DNA of 64,000 bases from contig NZ_JAFBCA010000001.1 in assembly GCF_016907475.1 (NCBI RefSeq), positions 1,984,001-2,048,000 on the forward strand, given 5' to 3'. This document shows positions 52,863-62,372 of the stretch, piece after piece (within the stretch, counting starts at the first letter, position 1; every line of letters begins with the position of its first letter). The translations under genes and the position numbers were made by a program. The notes under the pieces were generated by a model. It was not told where the DNA came from. It worked only from the letters and a program-made list of their open reading frames with translations, and made no database searches. This DNA comes from Nocardioides cavernae. GTDB lineage: Bacteria > Actinomycetota > Actinomycetes > Propionibacteriales > Nocardioidaceae.

Positions 52863-53891
52863 ATGGCAAACAGCTTCATCGGCCGAGACATGGCCGTAGA
52901 CCTCGGCACCGCCAACACGCTGGTCTATGTCCGCGGCAAGGGCGTGGTGCTCGACGAGCCGTCGGTGGTCGCGATGAACACCACCACCGGTGAGGTGCTC
53001 GCGGTCGGCCACGAGGCCAAGCGGATGATCGGCCGCACCCCCGACAACATCGCCGCCATCCGGCCGCTCAAGGACGGCGTGATCGCCGACTTCGAGGCGA
53101 CCGAGCAGATGCTGCGCTACTTCATCCACCAGGTGCACCGCCGGCGCTACTTCGCCAAGCCCCGCATGGTCATCTGTGTCCCGAGCGGCATCACCGCGGT
53201 CGAGCAGCGCGCGGTCAAGGAGGCCGGCTACCAGGCCGGTGCCCGCCGGGTCTACATCGTCGAGGAGCCGATGGCGGCCGCGATCGGCGCCGGGCTGCCG
53301 GTCCACGAGGCCACCGGCAACATGATCGTCGACGTCGGCGGCGGCACCACCGAGGTCGCCGTCATCAGCCTCGGCGGCATCGTCACCAGCCTGTCGGTGC
53401 GCACCGCGGGCGACGACCTCGACCAGGCGATCATCGCGTGGATGAAGAAGGAGTACTCCCTGATGCTGGGGGAGCGCACCGCCGAGGAGATGAAGATGAC
53501 CCTCGGCTCGGCCTTCCCGCTGCCCAGCGAGCCCGACGCCGAGATCCGCGGCCGCGACATGGTCTCCGGCCTGCCCCGCACCGTCGTCGTCTCCAGCTCC
53601 GAGCTGCGCCAGGCGCTCGAGGAGCCGCTGCACAACATCATCGACGCCGTCCGCAGCACCCTCGACCAGACGCCGCCCGAGCTGGCCGGCGACATCATGG
53701 ACCGCGGCATCGTCCTCACCGGCGGCGGCGCGATGCTGCGCGGCCTCGACGAGCGGCTGCGGCACGAGACCGGCATGCCCGTCCACCTCGCAGAGGACCC
53801 GCTGTCGTCGGTGGCCTACGGCGCCGGCAAGTGCGTGGAGGAGTTCGAGGCGCTCCAGCAGGTCCTCGTCTCCGATCCGAGGCGCTTCTGA
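52863..53891 (+). CDS. mreB: Rod shape-determining protein MreB
   Basis: 342 residues. Actin-fold phosphate loops: DLGTANTLVY near 12-21 and VDVGGGTTEVAV near 158-169, and the adenosine motif LTGGGAMLRG near 284. It polymerises under the membrane and guides wall synthesis. First gene of mreB-mreC-mreD-PBP2-rodA; the stop overlaps the mreC ATG by one base. Confidence 0.97.
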   Translation: MANSFIGRDMAVDLGTANTLVYVRGKGVVLDEPSVVAMNTTTGEVLAVGHEAKRMIGRTPDNIAAIRPLKDGVIADFEATEQMLRYFIHQVHRRRYFAKPRMVICVPSGITAVEQRAVKEAGYQAGARRVYIVEEPMAAAIGAGLPVHEATGNMIVDVGGGTTEVAVISLGGIVTSLSVRTAGDDLDQAIIAWMKKEYSLMLGERTAEEMKMTLGSAFPLPSEPDAEIRGRDMVSGLPRTVVVSSSELRQALEEPLHNIIDAVRSTLDQTPPELAGDIMDRGIVLTGGGAMLRGLDERLRHETGMPVHLAEDPLSSVAYGAGKCVEEFEALQQVLVSDPRRF

Positions 53892-54829
53892 TGGGGGCCT
53901 TCGGGGGGCACGAGGGCCGGGAGCGGCGCTGGACCGGGCTCGACAAGCTCGAGTCGCGCAACCGTCCGCCGCGCTCGTTGCTCGTGGCACTGGTCCTGGC
54001 GAGCGTCACGCTGATCACGCTGGACGTGTCCGGTGGCGGCAGCTCGCCGCTCGAGCCGGCGCGGCGCGCGGTCGGCGAGGCCTTCGGGCCGGCCGAGGCC
54101 GGCGTCGCCGCGGCCGTGCGCCCCTTCACCGCCGTGCCCACGTGGTTCCGCAGCAAGGGCGACCTCGCCGACCAGGTCCGCGACCTCGAGGCCAGCAACG
54201 CCGAGCTCAAGGGCAAGGTGGAGCTCGCCAGCTTCGACCGCAACCGCCTCGAGCAGTACGACGGACTCACCACGGCCGCGGAGGACCTGGGATCGGCCCT
54301 CGTCCCGGCCCGCGTGGTCGCGCTGGGCTCGCGCCAGTCGCAGAGCTTCACCGTCACCATCGACGCCGGCTCCGAGGCCGGGGTCGGCCCGGACATGACG
54401 GTGGTCAACAACGACGGCCTCGTCGGCCGGATCCTCCGGGTCACCCGCAGCACGGCCACCGTGCTGCTCGTCATCGACCCCGACTCGACGGTGGGCGGCC
54501 GGGTCGGGTCGAGCATGGAGATCGGGTTCGTCACCGGCAGCGGGTCGCTCGACCAGAAGTCGGGGCTCGACCTCCGCCTCGTCGACGACGCGTCCGTGCC
54601 GGCCCGCGACGACACCGTCGTGACGTGGGGCAGCACGACCGGGCCCTACGCTCCGGGCGTCCCGATCGGCACCATCACCGAGGTCTACAGCTCGCTGCGC
54701 GAGGCCTCCCAGCGCGCGGTCGTCAAGCCCTTCGTGGACTTCTCCGCCCTCGACGTCGTCGGCGTGATGGTCCCGAGCGGCTCCCGCAGCGATCGCGCCG
54801 TGATCGAGGCCGACGGGACCCTGCGATGA
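53891..54829 (+). CDS. mreC: Rod shape-determining protein MreC
   Basis: 312 residues. Short cytoplasmic N-terminus, one membrane helix (SLLVALVLASVTLITLDV), a coiled coil (LADQVRDLEASNAELKGKVE), then the two beta-barrel domains of MreC with VVNNDGLVGRILRV. It links MreB inside with PBP2 outside. Coupled to mreB. Confidence 0.95.
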   Translation: MGAFGGHEGRERRWTGLDKLESRNRPPRSLLVALVLASVTLITLDVSGGGSSPLEPARRAVGEAFGPAEAGVAAAVRPFTAVPTWFRSKGDLADQVRDLEASNAELKGKVELASFDRNRLEQYDGLTTAAEDLGSALVPARVVALGSRQSQSFTVTIDAGSEAGVGPDMTVVNNDGLVGRILRVTRSTATVLLVIDPDSTVGGRVGSSMEIGFVTGSGSLDQKSGLDLRLVDDASVPARDDTVVTWGSTTGPYAPGVPIGTITEVYSSLREASQRAVVKPFVDFSALDVVGVMVPSGSRSDRAVIEADGTLR

Positions 54830-54878
54830 CTCACCCCACAAAACCGCTCGCTGCGCTCGCGCTTCCGCGGGGACCCCG

Positions 54879-55391
54879 ATGAAGGGGCTGAGGCTGCTGA
54901 TGGCCCTCACCGCGGTCGTCGTCGCGCTCGTCGTGCAGGTCACGCTCTTCCCGCACGTCGCCTGGCACGGAATCGTGCCCAACCTCTGCCTGCTGGTCGT
55001 GGTCGCGGCCGCGCTGACCGTCGAGGCGCCGTTCGCGCTCGTGCTGGGCTTCGCCGCCGGCCTCACCCTCGACCTCGCACCTCCGGCCGACCACGTCGCC
55101 GGTCGCTGGGCGCTCGCCCTGACGATCGCGGCGTTCCTCGCGGCCCGCGTGCGCCAGGACCAGAAGCCCACCGCCCTGGCCGTCGTCGGGACCGTCGCGG
55201 CCGCGTCGTTCGTGGCCACGTCGCTCTTCGCGCTCTCCGGCGTGCTGCTCCAGGACCCCGACATGTCGGTCGCCGGCCTCCTCGAGGTCGTCCTGGTCGC
55301 CGTCGTGTGGGACGTGCTGCTGACCCCCTTCGTGCTCCCGCCGCTGATGAAGCTCTTCGCACGGTTCAGCCCGCAGTGGGCCGCGTCGTGA
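54879..55391 (+). CDS. mreD: Rod shape-determining protein MreD
   Basis: 170 residues with five membrane helices and little else, matching the MreD family. GVLLQDPDMSVAG lies between helices 4 and 5. It is 49 bp downstream of mreC. The stop overlaps the PBP2 gene's GTG by 4 bp. Confidence 0.9.
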   Translation: MKGLRLLMALTAVVVALVVQVTLFPHVAWHGIVPNLCLLVVVAAALTVEAPFALVLGFAAGLTLDLAPPADHVAGRWALALTIAAFLAARVRQDQKPTALAVVGTVAAASFVATSLFALSGVLLQDPDMSVAGLLEVVLVAVVWDVLLTPFVLPPLMKLFARFSPQWAAS

Positions 55392-57523
55392 GGGGACGGA
55401 CCACCGCCAGGAGCGACAAGAGCCGTCTGCGTTTGGTGGTCGTGCAGGCCCTGGTCTTCTCGCTGTTCGCGACCCTGTTCGTCCGGCTCTACTACCTCCA
55501 GGTCATCGGCGGGGAGTCCTACCAGGCGCAGGCCGCCGACCAGTCGGTGCGCGACATCGTCGTCCAGCCCCAGCGCGGCCTGATCGTGGACAGCCAGGGC
55601 CGCCCGCTCGTGGCCAACCGCACGTCGTGGGTCATCTCGATGGACCGCACGCTCCTCGGCAAGCTGGAGGAGGGTCAGCGCACCGAGCTGGTCCGACGCG
55701 TGGCCGTCGTCGTCGACGCGAAGCCGGCGGACGTCGAGGCCCGCCTCGTGACCTGTGGCGACCCCGGCAGCGTCCGCGACGTCTGCTGGAACGGCTCGCC
55801 CTACCAGCCCGTGCCGGTCGCCACCGACGTGCCCAAGAGCGTCGCCCTGCAGGTGCTCGAGCAGCCCGAGGACTACCCCGGCGTGCTCGCCGAGCAGCAG
55901 AACGTCCGCTCCTACCCGCGGCCCTTCGGCATCAACCTCGCCCACGTGCTGGGCTACCTCAGCCCGGTCACCGAGGATGAGTACGACCTCGCCGCCGAGC
56001 GCGACGACCGCTCCCTCAACGGTGCCTCGGTCGTCGGCCGGGCCGGCGTGGAGAAGCAGTACGACGAGTGGTTGCGCGGCCTGCCCGGCTACCGGCGGGT
56101 GGCGGTGGACTCGATGGGCCGGGTGCTGGGCGACGACTCGCTCGTCGAGAGCACCCCCGGTGACACCCTCGTCACCTCGATCGACGCAAAGGTGCAGTCG
56201 GTGGTCGAGCGCCAGCTCGCCGAGCGGATCGCCTTCCAGCGCACCCAGCTCGACACTGTGACCGGCCGGAAGTACGCCGCCGACTCCGGCGCCGCCGTCG
56301 TCCTCGACGCGAAGACCGGTCGGGTGATCGCGATGGCCAGCCAGCCGACGTACGACCCCGACGTGTGGACCGGCGGCATCAGCGAGCAGCAGCTGACCCG
56401 GCTCTACTCGGAGAAGGCCGGCACGCCGCTGCTCTCGCGGGCCACCCAGGGCCAGTTCGCCCCGGGGTCGACGTGGAAGCCGTTCATGACCGCCGGAGCC
56501 CTCACCAACGGCTACTCGATGGACACCACGCTGCCCTGCTCCTCGGGCTTCCAGGTCGGCAACCGCGTCTTCAAGAACTACGAGTCCGGCGCCTACGGCA
56601 ACATCGGCTTCGCCAAGGCGCTCGAGGTCTCGTGCAACACGTTCTTCTACCGCGTCGGCTACAACTTCTGGCAGCGCTTCGGCAGCGACCCCGCCGACAT
56701 CGACGCCAAGGACCCGCTGGTCGAGGAGGCCAAGGAGTTCGGCTTCGGCTCCCGCACCGGCATCGACCTGCCCGGTGAGGCGCCCGGCCGGATCGCCGAC
56801 CGGCACTGGAAGCAGGCCTACTACGAGTCGCAGAAGGACTACTACTGCGACCTCAGCGGCAAGCCGCAGACCCAGGACACCAGCGACTTCGTCTACAAGT
56901 TCGCCTACGAGTTCTGCCTCGAGGGCAACCTCTACCGCGCCGGCGACGCCGTGAACTTCTCGATCGGCCAGGGCGACACGATCGTCACGCCGCTCCAGCT
57001 CGCCCGGGGCTATGCCGCGCTGAGCAACGGCGGCACCCTCTGGGCGCCGACCGTCGCCAAGGCGATCGTCAGCCCCGAGGGCAAGGTGCTGCGCCGCATG
57101 GCGCCGCGCAAGGTCGGCAAGGTCGACGTGCCGAAGAAGTACCTCGACTACATCGACGGTGCCCTCGAGAACGTCTCCCGGGTCGGCACGATGGCCTGGA
57201 AGCTCGTCGGGTTCCCGATCGACGACGTCACGATCCGCGCCAAGACCGGCTCCGCCGAGGTCTACGGCAAGCAGTCGACCGGGTGGGTCGCGTCCTACTC
57301 GAAGGACTACGTCGTGGTGATGATGATCAGCCAGGGCGGCACCGGCTCGGGATCGACCGGTGAGGGGATCCGCGCGATCTGGGAGGCGCTGTACGGCATC
57401 GAGGGCGAGACCGTGCGCCCGGCGCGCGCGGCCATCCCCGGCACCGTGCCGCCCGCGAAGCTGCCGCAGTTCCTCGAGGACGGGTCGATCATGCCGCCCG
57501 TCCCCGACAAGGCAGGGGAGTGA
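55388..57523 (+). CDS. mrdA: Penicillin-binding protein 2 (peptidoglycan transpeptidase)
   Basis: 711 residues from GTG 55388. One N-terminal membrane helix, the PBP dimerisation domain with RGLIVDSQGRPLVANR, then a transpeptidase domain with SxxK in GSTWKPF (Ser near 360), SCN near 414 and KTG near 618. It crosslinks peptidoglycan for cell elongation with RodA, encoded directly after it. Overlaps at both ends (GTGA) show tight coupling with mreD and rodA. Confidence 0.95.
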   Translation: MRGRTTARSDKSRLRLVVVQALVFSLFATLFVRLYYLQVIGGESYQAQAADQSVRDIVVQPQRGLIVDSQGRPLVANRTSWVISMDRTLLGKLEEGQRTELVRRVAVVVDAKPADVEARLVTCGDPGSVRDVCWNGSPYQPVPVATDVPKSVALQVLEQPEDYPGVLAEQQNVRSYPRPFGINLAHVLGYLSPVTEDEYDLAAERDDRSLNGASVVGRAGVEKQYDEWLRGLPGYRRVAVDSMGRVLGDDSLVESTPGDTLVTSIDAKVQSVVERQLAERIAFQRTQLDTVTGRKYAADSGAAVVLDAKTGRVIAMASQPTYDPDVWTGGISEQQLTRLYSEKAGTPLLSRATQGQFAPGSTWKPFMTAGALTNGYSMDTTLPCSSGFQVGNRVFKNYESGAYGNIGFAKALEVSCNTFFYRVGYNFWQRFGSDPADIDAKDPLVEEAKEFGFGSRTGIDLPGEAPGRIADRHWKQAYYESQKDYYCDLSGKPQTQDTSDFVYKFAYEFCLEGNLYRAGDAVNFSIGQGDTIVTPLQLARGYAALSNGGTLWAPTVAKAIVSPEGKVLRRMAPRKVGKVDVPKKYLDYIDGALENVSRVGTMAWKLVGFPIDDVTIRAKTGSAEVYGKQSTGWVASYSKDYVVVMMISQGGTGSGSTGEGIRAIWEALYGIEGETVRPARAAIPGTVPPAKLPQFLEDGSIMPPVPDKAGE

Positions 57524-58728
57524 GTGCGATGACCGTCCTGTCCAACCGGCCCACCGCCCGACCCACCACCCGACCGTCCTCCCGGCCGCTGCGCACGGCG
57601 TCGAGCCTGCGCGCCCCGGGCCTCGACTGGCTGCTGATGCTGGCCGCCCTCGCGCTCGTCACGCTCGGCACCCTGCTCGTCTGGTCGGCCACCTCGACCC
57701 GCGCCGACCTCACCGGCGGCGACCCGAACGCCTACCTGCGCAAGCAGCTCGTCAACGTCGCCATCGGTCTGGTGCTGATGGTCGCCGTCCTCGCCACCGA
57801 CCACCGGTGGGTACGCATCCTCGCGCCGCTGGCCTACCTCGCCAGCGTCGGCGGGCTCGTCATGGTCCTCGTGGCCGGCAGCACGATCAACGGGTCCCGC
57901 TCGTGGATCCAGCTCGGCGGCATGTCCATCCAGCCCGCGGAGTTCGCGAAGCTGGCCGTGGTCATCGGCATGGCGCTCGTGGTGGCCGAGCGCACCGAAC
58001 GGCGGTGGGGCCGCGGGGTCCGCAGCGTCGAGGTGGTCGCCATGCTCGCGATCGCCGGGGTGCCCGCCGCGCTCATCCTGCTGCAGCCCGACCTCGGCAC
58101 GATGCTCGTGCTCTCCGCGACGGTCTTCGGCGTGCTCGCGGTGGCCGGCGCCGGCCGGCTGTGGCTGGCGGGCCTGACGTTCGGAGCGGTCGGCGGCGCC
58201 GTCGCCGCGGTGTCGATGGGGGTCCTCAAGCCCTACCAGGTCGACCGCTTCCTCGCCTTCACCAACCCCGGGCTCGACCCACGAGGCGCCGGCTACAACA
58301 CCGAGCAGGCGCGCATCGCCGTCGGCAACGGCGGGCTCTTCGGCCAGGGCCTCTTCGACGGCTCGCAGACCCGCTCGGGCTTCGTGCCCGAGCAGCACAC
58401 CGACTTCATCTTCACCGTCGCCGGCGAGGAGCTCGGCCTCGTGGGGGCGGGCGTGCTGATCCTCCTCGTGACCGTGCTGATCTGGCGCGCGCTGGCCATC
58501 TCCGCCCAGGCCGGCGACCTGTTCGGTCGTGTCGCGGCCGCCGGCATCGCCTGCTGGTGGGGCTTCCAGGCCTTCCAGAACATCGGCATGTGCCTCGGCA
58601 TCATGCCCGTCACTGGGGTGCCACTGCCGTTCGTGTCCTACGGCGGCAGCTCGCTGTTCGCCGGGATGCTGGCGCTCGGCCTGCTCCAGAACATCCACCT
58701 CAGGTCGGCCGGTCCGGTCCGGCGCTGA
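57520..58728 (+). CDS. rodA: Peptidoglycan glycosyltransferase RodA (SEDS family)
   Basis: 402 residues, ten membrane helices. SEDS signatures: ISMQPAE-type segment MSIQPAEFAKLAVV, LLQPDLGTMLV, FVPEQHTDFIF and TGVPLPFVSYGGSS. It polymerises lipid II for elongation. GTG 57520 overlaps the PBP2 stop by 4 bp; ATG 57529 is an alternative. Close relative FtsW is less likely given the mre context. Confidence 0.93.
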   Translation: MSAMTVLSNRPTARPTTRPSSRPLRTASSLRAPGLDWLLMLAALALVTLGTLLVWSATSTRADLTGGDPNAYLRKQLVNVAIGLVLMVAVLATDHRWVRILAPLAYLASVGGLVMVLVAGSTINGSRSWIQLGGMSIQPAEFAKLAVVIGMALVVAERTERRWGRGVRSVEVVAMLAIAGVPAALILLQPDLGTMLVLSATVFGVLAVAGAGRLWLAGLTFGAVGGAVAAVSMGVLKPYQVDRFLAFTNPGLDPRGAGYNTEQARIAVGNGGLFGQGLFDGSQTRSGFVPEQHTDFIFTVAGEELGLVGAGVLILLVTVLIWRALAISAQAGDLFGRVAAAGIACWWGFQAFQNIGMCLGIMPVTGVPLPFVSYGGSSLFAGMLALGLLQNIHLRSAGPVRR

Positions 58729-58826
58729 GTAGGCCGCACCACCTGCCGGGACGTAACCTTGAGGGTCGGCGCGTCCGCTGCGCCCGTCCTTCCCTGATCC
58801 CGATCCCCGTTCGAGGTGTTGCTGTC

Positions 58827-60800
58827 ATGTCCGTCGCGTCGGTCTTCCCGCGCCTGGAGGCGAGGCTTCCCTCGGTGCAGAAGCCCATCCAGTACGTCGG
58901 CGGCGAGCTCAACTCGGTCGTCAAGGACTGGGACTGCGCCGCGTCGTCCGAGTCCGGCGGGCCGACGGTCCGGTGGGCGCTGATGTACCCCGACGCCTAC
59001 GAGGTGGGCCTGCCCAACCAGGGCGTCCAGATCCTCTACGAGGTGCTCAACGAGCGCGACTGGATCATCGCCGAGCGCACCTACTCGGTGTGGCCCGACA
59101 TGGAGCGGGTGATGCGCGAGGGTGACGAGCAGGGCCCGATCCCGCAGTTCACCGTCGACAGCCACCGCCCCGTCGGTGCCTTCGACCTCTTCGGCCTCAG
59201 CTTCTCCACCGAGCTCGGCTACACCAACATGCTCAACGCCCTCGACCTGGCCGGGATCCCGCTCCACGCGGTCGACCGCGGCGAGGACGACCCCGTCGTG
59301 ATCGCCGGCGGCCACGCCGCGTTCAACCCCGAGCCCATCTCCGACTTCGTCGACGCCGCCGTCCTCGGTGACGGCGAGGAGGTCGTGCTCGCGATCTCCG
59401 AGGTCGTGCGCGAGTGGAAGACCGAGGGACGGCCGGGCGGCCGCGACGAGCTGCTGCGCCGGCTCGCGGTCACCGGCAACATCTACGTCCCGCGGTTCTA
59501 CGACGTCGCCTACGCCGCCGACGGCTCCATCGAGGCCGTCGTGCCCAACCGGCCGGGCATCCCGTTCCGGGTGCGCAAGCACACGCTGATGGACCTCGAC
59601 CAGTGGCCCTACCCGGCGAACCCGCTGGTCCCGCTCGCCGAGACCGTGCACGAGCGTTTCTCCGTCGAGATCTTCCGCGGCTGCACGCGCGGCTGCCGGT
59701 TCTGCCAGGCCGGCATGATCACCCGCCCGGTGCGCGAGCGGTCCATCAAGACCATCGGCGACATGGTCGAGAACGGCATCCGCAAGTCCGGCTTCGAGGA
59801 AGTCGGCCTGCTGTCCCTCTCCAGCGCCGACCACACCGAGATCGGCGAGGTCGCCAAGGGCCTGGCCGACCGCTACGAGGGCTCCAACGTCTCGCTGTCG
59901 CTGCCCAGCACGCGCGTCGACGCCTTCAACATCACCCTCGCCAACGAGTTCTCCCGCAACGGCCGCCGCTCGGGCCTGACCTTCGCGCCCGAGGGCGGCT
60001 CCGAGCGGATGCGCAAGGTCATCAACAAGATGGTCAGCGAGGACGACCTGATCCGCACCGTCGCGGCGGCGTACTCCCACGGCTGGCGCCAGGTGAAGCT
60101 CTACTTCATGGTCGGCCTGCCCACCGAGACCGACGAGGACGTGCTGCAGGTCGCCGACCTCGCCAGGCGCGTGATCGCCAAGGGGCGCGAGGTCACCGGC
60201 CGCAACGACATCCGCTGCACGGTGTCGATCGGCGGGTTCGTCCCCAAGCCGCACACGCCGTTCCAGTGGGCCGCGCAGCTCGACCACGAGACCACCGACG
60301 ACCGGCTGAAGAAGCTGCGCGACGTCGTGCGCGACGACAAGAAGTACGCCCGCGCGATCGGCTTCCGCTACCACGACGGCAAGCCCGGCATCGTCGAGGG
60401 ACTGCTGTCCCGCGGCGACCGACGCGTCGGTCGGGTCATCGAGGAGGTCTGGCGCGACGGCGGCCGCTTCGACGGCTGGAGCGAGCACTTCTCCTACGAC
60501 CGCTGGATGTCCTCGGCGGAGAAGGCGCTCGCCGGCACCGGCGTCGACGTGGACTGGTACACCACCCGCGAGCGCGACTACGACGAGGTGCTGCCCTGGG
60601 AGCACCTCGACTCCGGCCTCGACAAGGACTGGCTCTGGGGCGACTGGGAGGACGCCCTGGCGACCGCCGACGGCGCCGACATCGAGATCGAGGACTGCCG
60701 CTGGACGCCGTGCTACGACTGCGGCGTCTGCCCCGAGATGGGCACCGAGATCCAGGTCGGCCCGACTGGCCAGAAGCTGTTGCCGCTCAGCGTCGTCTGA
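58827..60800 (+). CDS. TIGR03960-type B12-binding-domain radical SAM protein
   Basis: 657 residues. N-terminal cobalamin-binding-like region (RWALMYPDAYEVGLPNQGVQ ... DLFGLSFSTELGYTNML), then a radical SAM domain with CTRGCRFC (cysteines near 285, 289 and 292) that binds the [4Fe-4S] cluster, and a C-terminal cysteine-rich segment CRWTPCYDCGVCPEMG. The reaction is unknown. A GAGGTG site precedes the ATG and TAACCT lies at about 58755. In relatives the next gene is usually the DUF2344 partner followed by RNase E; neither follows here. Confidence 0.92.
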   Translation: MSVASVFPRLEARLPSVQKPIQYVGGELNSVVKDWDCAASSESGGPTVRWALMYPDAYEVGLPNQGVQILYEVLNERDWIIAERTYSVWPDMERVMREGDEQGPIPQFTVDSHRPVGAFDLFGLSFSTELGYTNMLNALDLAGIPLHAVDRGEDDPVVIAGGHAAFNPEPISDFVDAAVLGDGEEVVLAISEVVREWKTEGRPGGRDELLRRLAVTGNIYVPRFYDVAYAADGSIEAVVPNRPGIPFRVRKHTLMDLDQWPYPANPLVPLAETVHERFSVEIFRGCTRGCRFCQAGMITRPVRERSIKTIGDMVENGIRKSGFEEVGLLSLSSADHTEIGEVAKGLADRYEGSNVSLSLPSTRVDAFNITLANEFSRNGRRSGLTFAPEGGSERMRKVINKMVSEDDLIRTVAAAYSHGWRQVKLYFMVGLPTETDEDVLQVADLARRVIAKGREVTGRNDIRCTVSIGGFVPKPHTPFQWAAQLDHETTDDRLKKLRDVVRDDKKYARAIGFRYHDGKPGIVEGLLSRGDRRVGRVIEEVWRDGGRFDGWSEHFSYDRWMSSAEKALAGTGVDVDWYTTRERDYDEVLPWEHLDSGLDKDWLWGDWEDALATADGADIEIEDCRWTPCYDCGVCPEMGTEIQVGPTGQKLLPLSVV

Positions 60801-60807
60801 CACTGGC

Positions 60808-61659
60808 ATGATCCGGCTCGTGCCCCACGTGCTGGACCTAGGTTCCCGGAAGTTCTGGCAGCTCACGGGTCGTCAGGTCGACCTCGAAGGTCGCGAGCGA
60901 TGGCTGGACGCACCCGTCAGCCGGTCGCCCCGCGTGAGCGAGGAGTGGCTCGCCGCCGAGGCCGCCCGCCACGGAGGCGTGCTCGGCGGTGACGAGCCGG
61001 ACGCCGGGCTGCTGCCGTCGATGGCGGTCCTCGACGGCCCGGGCTTCGACTCCGGGCGGCTGCGCCCGGAGGTCCGCGACTTCTACGAGCGCACCGCGGC
61101 GTGGCAGATGGAGGTGTGGTCGGGCTGGTCGCCCGTCTTCTGGCCGGCGGGGGAGCTGGTGTCCCGGCTCTGGGGGCGACGCGTGGAACAGCTCGCCCTG
61201 CCGATGCGCCCCCTCGAGGTCGCCCGCGGCATGGACAGCCGCGTCACCCCGATCCGCAACCGGCACGGCGACCAGGTCGCCGCCGCGTGGAACCGCACCC
61301 TGCGCGGCAGCGGCAGGCCCGTGTTCAGCGGCGCCTACTCGGCCCGCACGCTGCCCGGCGCCGACCGGCCGAGCGTGCACGTCGCGTTCCCGCTCGAGTC
61401 GGGCAACGTCCAGGTGTTCCTCCGTCCCACGGTGACCGACGACGGCGGGCTCCTCCTGGAGTCCCCGAGCGGCCGGTTCGGCCAGGACGGGGCGTACGTC
61501 GTCGTCCGCGACCGTCGCGCCCACGCCGCGCGCGTCCCGCTGCACGAGACCTTCCACCTGTACGTCGATGCGGACGGGGTGCTGCGGACCGACCACGAGC
61601 TGCGGCTCTGGGCGGCGTCGGCGGTCCGCCTGCACTACAAGCTCGAGCGGGTCGCGTGA
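60808..61659 (+). CDS. Protein of unknown function
   Basis: 283 residues, no signal peptide or membrane helix. Trp-rich middle (FYERTAAWQMEVWSGWSPVF, then WPAGELVSRLWGRR) and a C-terminal beta-rich part with VHVAFPLESGNVQVFLRP and ETFHLYVDADGVLR. It does not resemble DUF2344, the gene expected at this place. Its stop overlaps the next gene's GTG by 4 bp, so both probably work together. I do not recognise the family. Confidence 0.65.
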   Translation: MIRLVPHVLDLGSRKFWQLTGRQVDLEGRERWLDAPVSRSPRVSEEWLAAEAARHGGVLGGDEPDAGLLPSMAVLDGPGFDSGRLRPEVRDFYERTAAWQMEVWSGWSPVFWPAGELVSRLWGRRVEQLALPMRPLEVARGMDSRVTPIRNRHGDQVAAAWNRTLRGSGRPVFSGAYSARTLPGADRPSVHVAFPLESGNVQVFLRPTVTDDGGLLLESPSGRFGQDGAYVVVRDRRAHAARVPLHETFHLYVDADGVLRTDHELRLWAASAVRLHYKLERVA

Positions 61660-62360
61660 CCCTCCACTCCTTCCACCTCGCCGAGGTGCCCCGCCGGGTG
61701 GGCGTGCGGGCGCTCGTCCGCCCGCTCGCCACCGCGACGCCCGGGCTCGACCACGCCGAGTGCCTGTCCCTGATGCGGCTCGGTGCACCCACGGTGTCTC
61801 CGGACCGGCTGCAGGTCGGGCGGCTCGCGGTCTTCGCGCAGTGGCGCGACGAGGCGGCGCTCGAGCGCTTCCTGGCCCGCGACCCCCTCGGACGTGAGCT
61901 GGCCGGAGGCTGGCACGTGCGGCTCGAGTTCCTGCGCCGGTGGTCGACCATCGCCGCCCTCCCGGGGCTGCCCGTCCGTGCCGGCACGTGGCGGCAGGAC
62001 GAGCCCGTCGTGGCGGTGACGCTGGCGCGGATGCGGCTGGGGGAGGTGCCGCGCTTCCTGCGGAGCGGCAAGCCCGTCGAGCGGCTCGTGCGCGACCACC
62101 CGGGCGTCACCCTCGCCGCCGCTGCGCTGCGCCCGCCGCACACCATCTCCACCTTCTCGGTCTGGCGCACGGTGCAGGAGATGGAGGACATGGTCCACGG
62201 GCGCTCCCCTGTGACGGACCCGGCTCGGCACGCCAACGCGATGGCCGAGCGCGACCGGCGCGACTTCCACCACGAGTTCGCGACGTTCCGGTTCCGGCCG
62301 GTCTCCGAGCACGGCGCGTGGCAGGGCCGGAGCGGCATCGTTCCGTCGGCGGCGCGATGA
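61656..62360 (+). CDS. Possible CrtA (spheroidene monooxygenase)-like protein
   Basis: 234 residues from GTG 61656. Segments RLAVFAQWRDEAALERFL, VRLEFLRRWSTIAALPGL, VAVTLARMRLGEVPRFLRSG and TISTFSVWRTVQEMEDMVHG recall the CrtA/heme-binding monooxygenase-like fold (ferredoxin-like, dimeric alpha-beta barrel). No carotenoid genes are near, so a carotenoid substrate is doubtful. Coupled to the unknown upstream gene. The family call is tentative. Confidence 0.5.
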   Translation: MTLHSFHLAEVPRRVGVRALVRPLATATPGLDHAECLSLMRLGAPTVSPDRLQVGRLAVFAQWRDEAALERFLARDPLGRELAGGWHVRLEFLRRWSTIAALPGLPVRAGTWRQDEPVVAVTLARMRLGEVPRFLRSGKPVERLVRDHPGVTLAAAALRPPHTISTFSVWRTVQEMEDMVHGRSPVTDPARHANAMAERDRRDFHHEFATFRFRPVSEHGAWQGRSGIVPSAAR

Positions 62361-62372
62361 CCTCCAGAGCCG

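Noticed and set aside
53816..56806. 996-codon reverse-strand frame
   Set aside because: Antisense to mreC, mreD and PBP2, whose motifs are intact.
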